Source of the DNA: CAWCCP01 sp963701245 | GTDB taxonomy: Bacteria > Patescibacteriota > Saccharimonadia > Saccharimonadales > UBA4665 | Direction: 5' to 3' | DNA: 64,000 nucleotides | Assembly (NCBI GenBank): GCA_963701245.1 | Contig: OY969576.1 | Location: 992,001 to 1,056,000 of the forward strand | In this document: positions 35,235-42,666 of the stretch, one piece after another | Layout of the letters: each line of letters begins with the position of its first letter | Position numbering within the stretch: position 1 is the stretch's first letter | The notes under the pieces: model-generated | The model's database searches: none | The model's input: the letters and a program-made list of their open reading frames with translations, nothing else | What the model was told of the DNA's origin: nothing | Position numbers and translations under genes: made by a program

Positions 35235-35720
35235 ATGAGATCTGTTCGTATGGTACGATCTGAATCAGGTTTTACTCTGACTGAGCTGCTGGTCGTGATA
35301 GGAATTATTGCCATTCTATTTGTGCTCAGCACGATTAACCTCGGAAAAGCCCAGACAACGGTATCAGTGGCAACCGTGACGAATACCTTACTGGCGGATT
35401 TGAAGAATCAGCAATTACTGGCAATGACCGGTGATGTTGGTAGCACGACTAGCCAACAAGAACATGGAATCTATATCCAACTTAATAGTTACACCTTATT
35501 CTCCGATAGCACCTATACCTCAGCAGACTCAAATAATTTTACCGTCTCTGCAGGTAATAACTCACTAACCACGACGTTTCCTTCGAATCAAATTGTTTTT
35601 AATAAAGGAGATGGTTCTGTGGATGGCTTTTCACCCGGAAATAATACCATTACCGTCTCTGGCTCTGGGACTACAAAAATAATAACCGTAAATCGCTTCG
35701 GTGCAACGTCGGTTCAGTGA
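35235..35720 (+). CDS. Type IV (pseudo)pilin
   Basis: A 161-residue prepilin. A short basic leader ends at the cleavage site G/FTLTELLV with the conserved Glu at +5, followed by the hydrophobic N-terminal helix (VIGIIAILFVLSTINL). The soluble part is small, Ser/Thr/Asn-rich and beta-prone, similar to GspH/FimT-type minor pilins. It overlaps the next gene by one base. Confidence 0.85.
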   Translation: MRSVRMVRSESGFTLTELLVVIGIIAILFVLSTINLGKAQTTVSVATVTNTLLADLKNQQLLAMTGDVGSTTSQQEHGIYIQLNSYTLFSDSTYTSADSNNFTVSAGNNSLTTTFPSNQIVFNKGDGSVDGFSPGNNTITVSGSGTTKIITVNRFGATSVQ

Positions 35721-36601
35721 TGAAAACATCCTATACCATTACTCATGATTCCGGAGCGACTTTAGTTGAAGTATTGGTAGCAATTGCACTTGCTGGTATC
35801 ATGTTTCCGGTTCTAGCAATCGCCATAATTTCGTCAAATAATGCCAGACCTGCTGCAACTCAACAGCTACTGGCGACAGGCCAGTTACAAGAGCTTATCA
35901 CTGCCGTCCGAAGTGTCCGTGAGCAAGGCTGGTCCAGTATTGCTACCGATGGTACCTACCACCCCGTGGTGAGCGGCAACAGCTGGACCCTGGCGAGTGG
36001 CAGCGAAACATCAGGCGGCTTTACGCAATCAATACAAATTACAGACGTTAATCGAAATAGTAGTGGCACGATAGTCACAACAGGCGGCACTACCGACCCA
36101 TCAACTAAACAAGTTGTAGCCACAGTAGCTTGGACTACGCCGACCACTTCTTCAGTTACAAGTAGTGTATATCTCGCCCGGTGGCAGAACGAGAACGGCT
36201 GGACACAAACTACGGTCGCTGACTTTAACGGAGACACCTTAACAAACACCGTCGTCACAAATACGAGCGGTGGTGAAGTACAATTAGCGCCAGGTCAAAC
36301 CTCAGGCGTGCTTGAATCGAGCACCTTCGATGCTGGCTCTACAGTCGGATTTAACTATTTAACTTTCACTGCAAGTCAGCCTGTTGGCACAAGCATAGAA
36401 CTTCAAGTTGCATCGAATAATGATAATGCAACATGGAATTATGTCGGGCCTGATGGTACTTCTAGCAGTTACTACACTTCTCCAGGCCCAGTCCCAATCT
36501 CGGCTGCGAGTGATCGCTATATTCGCTTTAAAGCCACTCTCGCTGGAAATGGCAGCAATACGCCAATATTAGATGACGTCACCCTAACGTATTCACCATG
36601 A
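35720..36601 (+). CDS. Type IV minor pilin with large C-terminal beta domain
   Basis: A 293-residue prepilin-like protein. The cleavage region reads G/ATLVEVLV with Glu at +5, followed by a hydrophobic helix (AIALAGIMFPVLAIAII). The soluble part is long. Its C-terminal 100 residues (from about SSTFDAGSTVGFNYL) look like a beta-sandwich module, possibly a binding domain for a tip pilin. ATG 35720 overlaps the previous stop by one base; an in-frame GTG lies at 35717. The next gene overlaps as ATGA. Confidence 0.78.
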   Translation: MKTSYTITHDSGATLVEVLVAIALAGIMFPVLAIAIISSNNARPAATQQLLATGQLQELITAVRSVREQGWSSIATDGTYHPVVSGNSWTLASGSETSGGFTQSIQITDVNRNSSGTIVTTGGTTDPSTKQVVATVAWTTPTTSSVTSSVYLARWQNENGWTQTTVADFNGDTLTNTVVTNTSGGEVQLAPGQTSGVLESSTFDAGSTVGFNYLTFTASQPVGTSIELQVASNNDNATWNYVGPDGTSSSYYTSPGPVPISAASDRYIRFKATLAGNGSNTPILDDVTLTYSP

Positions 36602-37098
36602 AGAAATACTTTACTATAGCTCAAAGTGGAGTGACCTTAGTTGAGATGCTAGTGGTTATGGGTCTATTGTCAATTATGTTGATCGTCATCAGCACCATCT
36701 TCACCTCAGCAGCCGATGTCCAACAGGAATCGAACAGCTATTCGGCAACTTTGAGTAGCGGTCGGTTTATTATGGCCCGTTTAAATTATGATATAGCCAG
36801 ATCAACATCAGTGAGTACGCCCGCCAGTCTTGGAGCAACTAGCTCAACATTACAAACGGTTATAGGCGGAACGACATTTAGTTATGCTCTAAGCGGAGCC
36901 AACCTACAATTAACCGATGGAAGTGGCACCGATAATTTGAATAGTGATGATGTGCAAGTCTCCAATCTTAGTTTTACTGAACTTGGTACTGTCAGCGGAG
37001 AGCCAACCATTACCTATAGCTTTACTCTTACTTCGATCGCCAAAAGCCACGGCCAAGCTGATGTACATACTTTTACAAGTAGTCAGGGGCTCTTCTAA
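36598..37098 (+). CDS. Type IV minor pilin (PilW/PulJ-like)
   Basis: A 166-residue prepilin with the processing site G/VTLVEMLVVMG, Glu at +5, and the N-terminal helix (LLSIMLIVISTIF). The length and soluble domain fit PilW/GspJ-type minor pilins, which form the tip complex; this assignment comes from order and size rather than detailed similarity. ATGA overlap with the previous gene and TAATG overlap with the next. Confidence 0.78.
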   Translation: MKKYFTIAQSGVTLVEMLVVMGLLSIMLIVISTIFTSAADVQQESNSYSATLSSGRFIMARLNYDIARSTSVSTPASLGATSSTLQTVIGGTTFSYALSGANLQLTDGSGTDNLNSDDVQVSNLSFTELGTVSGEPTITYSFTLTSIAKSHGQADVHTFTSSQGLF

Positions 37099-37475
37099 TG
37101 AAACAAAGAGAGGATGGCCAAACATTAATCGCCCTTCTTATATTTATACTTGTAGCAATGACTATTACCATAGCCGCTACCGCTGTAGCGATTATTAATA
37201 TCCAAGCAAATAATAGTTTTACAACAGGCGAACAGGCACTCGCGGCAGCAAATAGTGGCATTGAAGACGCCGTCATTCAATTGGAGCGCAATCCATCATA
37301 CAGTGGCGGTACTATGCCAATTGCTAACGGGACTGCTACAATAACCGTAAGCGGTACCGGTACACAAACTATTGTATCGATTGGTTCAGTCGGCCATTTC
37401 CAGCGAACGGTTACGGCAACAGCCAGCACTACCGCCAATATAGTTACCGTCACTAATTGGAGTGAGACACCTTAG
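37098..37475 (+). CDS. PilX/GspK-like minor pilin
   Basis: A 125-residue protein. The short N-terminus (MKQREDGQTLIALLIFILVA) lacks the usual FTLIE site and conserved Glu, as in PilX/GspK-type proteins that cap the pilus. One hydrophobic helix is followed by a Thr/Ser-rich beta-prone domain with the AANSGIEDAV segment typical of PilX-like proteins. Coupled to the previous gene by a one-base overlap. Confidence 0.7.
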   Translation: MKQREDGQTLIALLIFILVAMTITIAATAVAIINIQANNSFTTGEQALAAANSGIEDAVIQLERNPSYSGGTMPIANGTATITVSGTGTQTIVSIGSVGHFQRTVTATASTTANIVTVTNWSETP

Positions 37476-37652
37476 ATGATTGCAAAACCTAATGCGTTAG
37501 TATACCTAAGACGGAATGATTTTTTTATTGGCGGAAAACATATATCTGCCGTTAAAATGAAATTTACACCGAATCTCACCAAAAACTTGGAATTATTAGA
37601 TACAGGACTGTTTGTCACAACCTGCCAAGAATTTTTTCATCTCATGGCATGA
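37476..37652 (+). CDS. N-terminal part of a PilM-like pilus protein (58 residues)
   Basis: The ATG directly follows the preceding stop. The frame encodes 58 residues (begins MIAKPNALVYLRRNDFF) and ends at TGA 37650-37652, overlapping the next ATG as ATGA. Adding one T to the T6 run 37632-37637 joins it to the next frame as CQEFFSSHGMKGKRVLL and gives one 184-residue protein. It is therefore either the first of two coupled genes or the 5' half of a gene with a one-base deletion. The pilus operon context supports a pilus role. Confidence 0.6.
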   Translation: MIAKPNALVYLRRNDFFIGGKHISAVKMKFTPNLTKNLELLDTGLFVTTCQEFFHLMA

Positions 37653-38029
37653 AGGGTAAACGGGTACTATTAGTGCTTGATCAGGGTATCGTATTCAGCA
37701 AATCGGTCAGCCTTACGGATGAATCAAAAAATGATGTAGATTCGATATATCAAGAATATGTAGCTGAAATGCCTTTTGAGCCTGGTCAACGGGCATGCAT
37801 TCGCACTAGGACTGCCACAAATTTACAGTTGTATGCCGTCAATGCCAATCTCTACCAAGCCATCCAAGAATCACTTCGACTTATTAGTGTACGTAAAGTT
37901 GTCGCTATTACACCTGCCGAAGCCTATCACATCGACTATAACTCAAAACCAAATTCAGTTATCGATCAGTTTTTAGACGACAAAGAGATTCGGCGAGTAT
38001 TCGACTTCTCTACAACTTCGCCGCAATAA
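37649..38029 (+). CDS. C-terminal part of a PilM-like pilus protein (126 residues)
   Basis: Starts with a strand and turn (RVLLVLDQGIVFSKSVSL) and ends with a KVVAITPAEAYHI-type segment, which resembles actin-like pilus proteins of the PilM type. I cannot confirm the family. It overlaps the 58-residue frame by four bases and may be the same gene separated by a missing T. Downstream, 20 bp later, begins the repeated pilin cassette. Confidence 0.6.
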   Translation: MKGKRVLLVLDQGIVFSKSVSLTDESKNDVDSIYQEYVAEMPFEPGQRACIRTRTATNLQLYAVNANLYQAIQESLRLISVRKVVAITPAEAYHIDYNSKPNSVIDQFLDDKEIRRVFDFSTTSPQ

Positions 38030-38049
38030 AATCTGTACTTGCATCCCCG

Positions 38050-38361
38050 AAGGTGTTGACTTTTTTATCACTACGTCTCATCATGGCTATATCAATATAA
38101 AAAGGTAATGCTTACATGAAGCTACTAACAAAAATAAAAAATAATGAACAGGTGAATCCCGAGGGTGGATTTACTCTTATTGAGCTTTTAGTCGTTATTG
38201 GTATTCTAGCTATTTTGCTAGCCATTACGTTAATTGCTATTAACCCTAACAAACACTTTGAAGACGTCCGTAATACACAACGGTCATCGAATGTATCGGC
38301 AATACTTGATGGCATATATGAGTATGAGTCTGCAAACAACGGTAATGAGCCAGCATCAGTC
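38050..38361. repeat. 312-bp perfect direct repeat, copy 1 (pilin promoter and constant 5' region)
   Basis: Identical base for base to 38966-39277 (offset 916). It spans the upstream region with TTGACT at 38056, the ribosome site, and the first 82 codons of the pilin. Identity stops abruptly at 38361/39277, after which the genes diverge strongly. Confidence 0.95.
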
Positions 38362-38817
38362 TCGAATGTAACTACCACTGCGAAGCTCGCCGCCGAACCG
38401 AGCCAGTCGCCAACCGGCACGTCATTCTCAACTCCAGATCTCACCTTTACTGGACTTACTGGAAATATTGTCACGTCTGGTGCTGTAAATGTTTCCTCTT
38501 GTTCTCAAGCTGGAGATAATGGCACCGCACTCCCAGTAGTGAGCGGTACCGCTACTTCGATAACAGTAAACAATGCTGGTGGTTCTGTCACGAGTGCCAG
38601 CGGCTGTAGTCTGGGAACTTTCACCGGTGTAGTAAATGTCTGTCCTGATATCATTCCGACCTTTATTGCAGCCCTACCAATGGATCCCTCAGCAAGTTCC
38701 GGGACAGAGTGTTCATCGACGTATAACACTGGCTACACCATAGCTCAGAGTAATGGACGATTTACAATTGCTGCTCCTGCTGCCGAGGACAGTGCAACAA
38801 TTAGCGTGACACGTTAG
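38116..38817 (+). CDS. Type IV pilin, variable copy 1
   Basis: A 233-residue pilin. A basic leader ends at G/FTLIELLV with Glu at +5, followed by the long hydrophobic helix (VIGILAILLAITLIAI) and the conserved INPNKHFEDVRNTQRSSN segment. Residues 1-82 are identical to the next pilin, even at synonymous sites. The C-terminal two thirds are different, with Cys-containing loops and the shared ending GRFTIAAPAAED. It is probably a major or alternative pilin. AAAAAGG precedes the ATG. A strong hairpin follows the gene. Confidence 0.92.
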   Translation: MKLLTKIKNNEQVNPEGGFTLIELLVVIGILAILLAITLIAINPNKHFEDVRNTQRSSNVSAILDGIYEYESANNGNEPASVSNVTTTAKLAAEPSQSPTGTSFSTPDLTFTGLTGNIVTSGAVNVSSCSQAGDNGTALPVVSGTATSITVNNAGGSVTSASGCSLGTFTGVVNVCPDIIPTFIAALPMDPSASSGTECSSTYNTGYTIAQSNGRFTIAAPAAEDSATISVTR

Positions 38818-38842
38818 TAATAAGTTTGCCGAAACTAGTCAT

Positions 38843-38877
38843 AATAATAATCCGCATATTGCATGCGGATTATTATT
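38843..38877 (+). terminator. Hairpin after pilin copy 1
   Basis: A perfect 15-bp stem (38843-38857 with 38863-38877) with a 5-base loop. There is no long T run, so it may be a weak terminator or a processing/stability element between the two pilin genes. Confidence 0.6.
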
Positions 38878-38965
38878 TATACGCTATTAGAAGAGGTCGC
38901 TTTCTACTGAATCTACTTGTAAATCAGCGCGAATCACCCTCACAAAATGAACCCATAAAAGCATA

Positions 38966-39277
38966 AAGGTGTTGACTTTTTTATCACTACGTCTCATCAT
39001 GGCTATATCAATATAAAAAGGTAATGCTTACATGAAGCTACTAACAAAAATAAAAAATAATGAACAGGTGAATCCCGAGGGTGGATTTACTCTTATTGAG
39101 CTTTTAGTCGTTATTGGTATTCTAGCTATTTTGCTAGCCATTACGTTAATTGCTATTAACCCTAACAAACACTTTGAAGACGTCCGTAATACACAACGGT
39201 CATCGAATGTATCGGCAATACTTGATGGCATATATGAGTATGAGTCTGCAAACAACGGTAATGAGCCAGCATCAGTC
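38966..39277. repeat. 312-bp perfect direct repeat, copy 2
   Basis: Second copy of 38050-38361, with the promoter region and first 82 codons of pilin copy 2. Confidence 0.95.
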
Positions 39278-39742
39278 AAAAATGTTGGTGCCGCTCCACT
39301 AGAGATTGGCGAGGCAGCGTCTCAATCACCTACTGGTACAACATTCGCAACTCCAGATGTAACCTTTACCGGCCTGAGTGGCAACACCGTGACCTCCGGT
39401 TCAGTTTTAGTCACTGGATGTACTACTCCGGGTAACAATGGTGACTTCGCTGTAGTAAGTGGCGGTGCTTCGTCAATTACTGTCAGCAATACCAGCGGCG
39501 CTGCCGGTGATACAACATGTAGCATCAGTTCAGCGATAAATATGTGTCCAGATCTCGCCCCGACATTCTTGGCCGACTTACCGACCGATCCGAAAACCGG
39601 AACTGTATCGGGTGGTGCTACACCATGTGCGGCGGGTACGACTGCGTACAATACCGGGTATACAATTGCCTCGAGCAATGGTCGATTTACAATCGCAGCA
39701 CCAGCAGCCGAAGACGGTGCAACAATTAGTGTGACCAGATAG
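39032..39742 (+). CDS. Type IV pilin, variable copy 2
   Basis: A 236-residue pilin whose first 82 residues and upstream 66 bp are identical in DNA to copy 1. The rest is a distinct variant with the same order of landmarks (CPDLAPTFLADLPTDP, Cys-rich loop, NGRFTIAAPAAEDGAT). The nucleotide sequence of these shared C-terminal motifs differs from copy 1 at many silent positions, so the copies are old and only the 5' part has been homogenised. Both copies carry the same upstream region and could be expressed alike. Confidence 0.92.
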   Translation: MKLLTKIKNNEQVNPEGGFTLIELLVVIGILAILLAITLIAINPNKHFEDVRNTQRSSNVSAILDGIYEYESANNGNEPASVKNVGAAPLEIGEAASQSPTGTTFATPDVTFTGLSGNTVTSGSVLVTGCTTPGNNGDFAVVSGGASSITVSNTSGAAGDTTCSISSAINMCPDLAPTFLADLPTDPKTGTVSGGATPCAAGTTAYNTGYTIASSNGRFTIAAPAAEDGATISVTR

Positions 39743-39764
39743 CATTCATTAGTAGAAGATATCT

Positions 39765-40268
39765 ATGCGTTCGCATATACAAAAAAAGCTAGCTTCATCA
39801 GACAATCAGGGTGGTTTCACCCTGATTGAGCTTTTAGTTGTAATAGGCATATTGGCTATACTCTTGTCGATCACCTTAATAGCCATCAATCCGAACAAGC
39901 ATTTTGAAGACGTTCGCAATACGCAACGGTCATCAAATGTCGAAGCTATTTTGGATGCTATCTATGAATATGAATCAGCTAATAACGGAAATGTACCACC
40001 AACCGTGTCCAGCGTAACCTCAACGCCAGAATTTTTGGGCTTAGGAGGTGTCGGGCTCGTTAATGTTTGTCCAGATTTAATACCGACCTATTTAGCTGCT
40101 CTGCCGATGGATCCAGGTGCCACACCTCCAACAGGAGGAGCTTCTCCATGTGACGCAGGGGTAACCGCCTACAATACCGAATATACAATTGCAAAAACTG
40201 GTGCCGGACGATTCACCATTGCAGCGCCTGACGCCGAAGATGGTCAAACCATCAGTGTCACGAGGTAA
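39765..40268 (+). CDS. Type IV pilin, short copy 3
   Basis: A 167-residue pilin. The protein N-terminus matches copies 1 and 2 almost exactly (GFTLIELLVVIGILAILL, INPNKHFEDVRNTQRSSN), but the DNA differs at many silent sites, so it escaped the homogenisation. The C-terminal domain is shorter, lacking the variable middle region, and keeps CPDLIPTYLAALPMDP and GRFTIAAPDAED. It follows copy 2 by 22 bp without the repeated promoter region and is probably co-transcribed. Confidence 0.9.
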   Translation: MRSHIQKKLASSDNQGGFTLIELLVVIGILAILLSITLIAINPNKHFEDVRNTQRSSNVEAILDAIYEYESANNGNVPPTVSSVTSTPEFLGLGGVGLVNVCPDLIPTYLAALPMDPGATPPTGGASPCDAGVTAYNTEYTIAKTGAGRFTIAAPDAEDGQTISVTR

Positions 40269-40272
40269 TACT

Positions 40273-42048
40273 TTAGTCCTGGGACAGAATTACTACTGAG
40301 TACGGTGCTAAGTCGAGAGCACCAGTAGTATTTTGAACAGTAATCTCGGTCATTTTGACCGATTTAAAATCAGGGCCATAGCCGTGCCAACTGCTATTAA
40401 ATCTAACGACCCAATTTCCGGCGCGAGGAAAGTTAATGAGATAGTCTTTCCAGACCTGATTGGCAAAGTTGTAAATCACAATCACGTCGTCATGCGGACC
40501 ACCTTGGTCCCAACGGTGATACGCCAGCACTTTGGCATTCTCATTTAAATGTAAGATAGCTATCGACGGGCCAAGTAAGCCTGCTGTATTAGCATAGCCA
40601 TTCTTTCGAAGAGCGACCAAATGCTTATGTGCCAGCACTATGCCAGCGAACTGTTCAGCTTTTTGCCATTCTAAGGCTTGCCAATCACTAAAACTTCCAC
40701 CTTGCATAAACTCTTGTCCTTGAAAAAGCATCGGGATACCAGGTGCGGTCAGCACAATAGCAGAAGCCAGTAAGCTTCGTTCTCGGGCAAAAACACTTGA
40801 TGAGTTACCTGGTGAAATTTCTTCGCTTAGCCGGGCGGCACCATTAGCTGCTGAATCATGTGAGTCGCTATACACGACACGCTGAAAGGGATTGCCGTTA
40901 AATCGACGTGTCAATTCAGCACAAATTCCGGTGAGATTACGGTAAGTATCATCTATTGCATCAACAGCATCGCGTAAAACGTGCGGAAAGCCAACTTGCC
41001 ACTGACTCACAAAACCAGCCCCACCATCTTCTTTAGGTTTCGTAATCCAATCGTTTGCCCCAACATCTTCAGCTATCATAAGCGGATTAGGTTTGATTTT
41101 CCTGGCTAAGGAATTGATATCTTGCAGCAAACGCCAGCCATCACCTAAATCATTATCCGGATCGTCGTTATGACCTTTCGCATTTCGTATATAGATTGTT
41201 GAGTCAACCCTTAGGCCATCGAGATGACAATCGTTCATCCATAACCGTACATTATCTAAAATATATTGTCGGACTTCCTGACGCCCGTAGTCGGGTCGAG
41301 TTTCTGCCCAAGGAGTTTTGGACCGCCAGTCGTTGTAAAAGTAAATACCACCTTTTCCGTCTTGGCTCCATCCATCAAATTGCCATAAATCGAGGTTTTC
41401 GTCGGGTCCAAGGTGATTATAGACAACATCCAAAATAACCCCTATACCACGCAAGTGAGCTGCTTTCACAAATTCAAGTAATTGATATCGGCCACCATAT
41501 AAAGTCTCGACTGCGTAAATGAAATCCGGTGTATAGCCCCACCATTCATGTTCAAGTGACATGCTGCCAATTGGCATAAGTTCAATAGTGGTGATACCTA
41601 GATCGGCCAGATAATCTAACTTTTCAATTGCACTTCGAAACGTCCCTGAACTTGAGGCGTCCGGTCGATGAAAGGTCCCGACATGCATTTCATAAATTAC
41701 TTGTTGACTGACAGGAAGCATCGTAAAACCAGTGTCTTCTCCCCAATCAAAGTTGGTGTCGACAATTACGGAATTGCCTGCCGAGGTGGTCAGTTGCAGC
41801 GCACAAGGATCATTTTTGTAGAGCTCAGTATCTCCATTTTTAATAACATACTTATATTCTTGTCCTGCCTTTGCATAAGTAAGATCGAGAAACCAGTACC
41901 CGTCGCCTTCGGCTGACATTTCAGCTCGGTTCCAGTCATTAAAAGTACCCGTGACATAGACGGTCGTTGCAAAGGGTGCCCAAACTCTAAAAGACACGCC
42001 TTTCTTGTGAACAATTGCACCAATGGCTTGTTTATTCTTTCTACTCAT
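40273..42048 (-). CDS. GH13 alpha-glucan enzyme (branching enzyme / trehalohydrolase-like)
   Basis: A 591-residue GH13 protein. The N-terminal CBM48-type module (VSFRVWAPFATTVYVTGTFN) precedes the catalytic barrel with motifs VIYEMHVGTF, DVVYNHLGP, nucleophile Asp in GLRVDST, acid Glu in MIAEDV and the third Asp in SDSHD. The plan fits glycogen branching enzyme (GlgB) or maltooligosyl-trehalose trehalohydrolase, and I cannot separate them. ATG 42048 is chosen because the promoter at 42068-42096 lies just before it; an ATG at 42123 would extend across that promoter. It is convergent with the pilins and divergent from marR. Confidence 0.82.
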   Translation of the reverse strand: MSRKNKQAIGAIVHKKGVSFRVWAPFATTVYVTGTFNDWNRAEMSAEGDGYWFLDLTYAKAGQEYKYVIKNGDTELYKNDPCALQLTTSAGNSVIVDTNFDWGEDTGFTMLPVSQQVIYEMHVGTFHRPDASSSGTFRSAIEKLDYLADLGITTIELMPIGSMSLEHEWWGYTPDFIYAVETLYGGRYQLLEFVKAAHLRGIGVILDVVYNHLGPDENLDLWQFDGWSQDGKGGIYFYNDWRSKTPWAETRPDYGRQEVRQYILDNVRLWMNDCHLDGLRVDSTIYIRNAKGHNDDPDNDLGDGWRLLQDINSLARKIKPNPLMIAEDVGANDWITKPKEDGGAGFVSQWQVGFPHVLRDAVDAIDDTYRNLTGICAELTRRFNGNPFQRVVYSDSHDSAANGAARLSEEISPGNSSSVFARERSLLASAIVLTAPGIPMLFQGQEFMQGGSFSDWQALEWQKAEQFAGIVLAHKHLVALRKNGYANTAGLLGPSIAILHLNENAKVLAYHRWDQGGPHDDVIVIYNFANQVWKDYLINFPRAGNWVVRFNSSWHGYGPDFKSVKMTEITVQNTTGALDLAPYSVVILSQD

Positions 42049-42067
42049 AATGCTAAAGCTATAACGT

Positions 42068-42096
42068 ATTATAGCGTACCGCTTATCCTTATCTAA
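42068..42096 (-). promoter_or_regulatory. Promoter of the GH13 gene
   Basis: On the minus strand TTAGAT (42091-42096), 17-bp spacer, TATAAT (42068-42073). The start codon is 20 bases downstream, leaving a very short leader. Confidence 0.55.
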
Positions 42097-42129
42097 GCTT
42101 TCCAATAAAACCAAAATATCCAAAACCTA

Positions 42130-42158
42130 TTTACTTACCTAAAGTAATCATTTATAAT
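42130..42158 (+). promoter_or_regulatory. Promoter of the marR efflux operon, probably leaderless
   Basis: TTTACT (42130-42135), 17-bp spacer, TATAAT (42153-42158). ATG 42166 lies 7 bases after the -10 box, so transcription should begin at or next to the start codon. Confidence 0.6.
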
Positions 42159-42165
42159 GGAGGAC

Positions 42166-42642
42166 ATGACGGATATTCAAAGCGATTTAGAACGATTAGA
42201 CGAAGCTATGCGCCTTTATATCCGCACTATGAAACGACCGCAGCGATGGTCACAAATAATGGAACGAGCCAATGTTCGGCTAGACAGACCCTCCTTCCAC
42301 ATCCTGCACGCATTAACCGTCCCTAGAGAGCAAGGTTGGCGACTTCAAGATCTCGCTACTGAACTTGGCATCGAAGCACCATCAGTAACTCGTAAATCTC
42401 AGGAACTTGAGCAAGCCGGCTATCTTCGTCGGACCCGAAATCCGATGGACAAAAGAGCGATCGGCTTACAAATCACAGCGCGAGGTCGAAATTTGACAAA
42501 CCGGACAAGACAAGTACAGTTAGAACTTATCAGCGAAGTATTAGCGCAATGGCCCATAAATGAGCGCAAGCAATTTATTGCGCTATTTGAGCGCTTTAGC
42601 ACTGACCTAGCCAATCAACAACATATCGTAAAAGCAAAGTAA
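42166..42642 (+). CDS. MarR-family transcriptional regulator
   Basis: A winged-helix MarR regulator of about 158 residues. The recognition part is WRLQDLATELGIEAPSVTRKSQELEQAGYLRR, quoted as two motifs: LATELGIEAPSVTRKSQ, then the wing RTRNPMDKRAIGLQI. It heads an operon with an MFS drug exporter and an ABC exporter, so it probably represses them until a ligand binds. ATG 42166 is favoured by the leaderless promoter; ATG 42157 overlaps the -10 box. Confidence 0.88.
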   Translation: MTDIQSDLERLDEAMRLYIRTMKRPQRWSQIMERANVRLDRPSFHILHALTVPREQGWRLQDLATELGIEAPSVTRKSQELEQAGYLRRTRNPMDKRAIGLQITARGRNLTNRTRQVQLELISEVLAQWPINERKQFIALFERFSTDLANQQHIVKAK

Positions 42643-42666
42643 AAAGTTAAAGGACCTCATCTATCT

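Noticed and set aside
38041..38115. Sigma54 promoter for pilin copy 1, common for pilA genes
   Set aside because: No TGGCAC-N5-TTGC pattern; TTGACT is present but the -10 is unclear, so no confident promoter was called.
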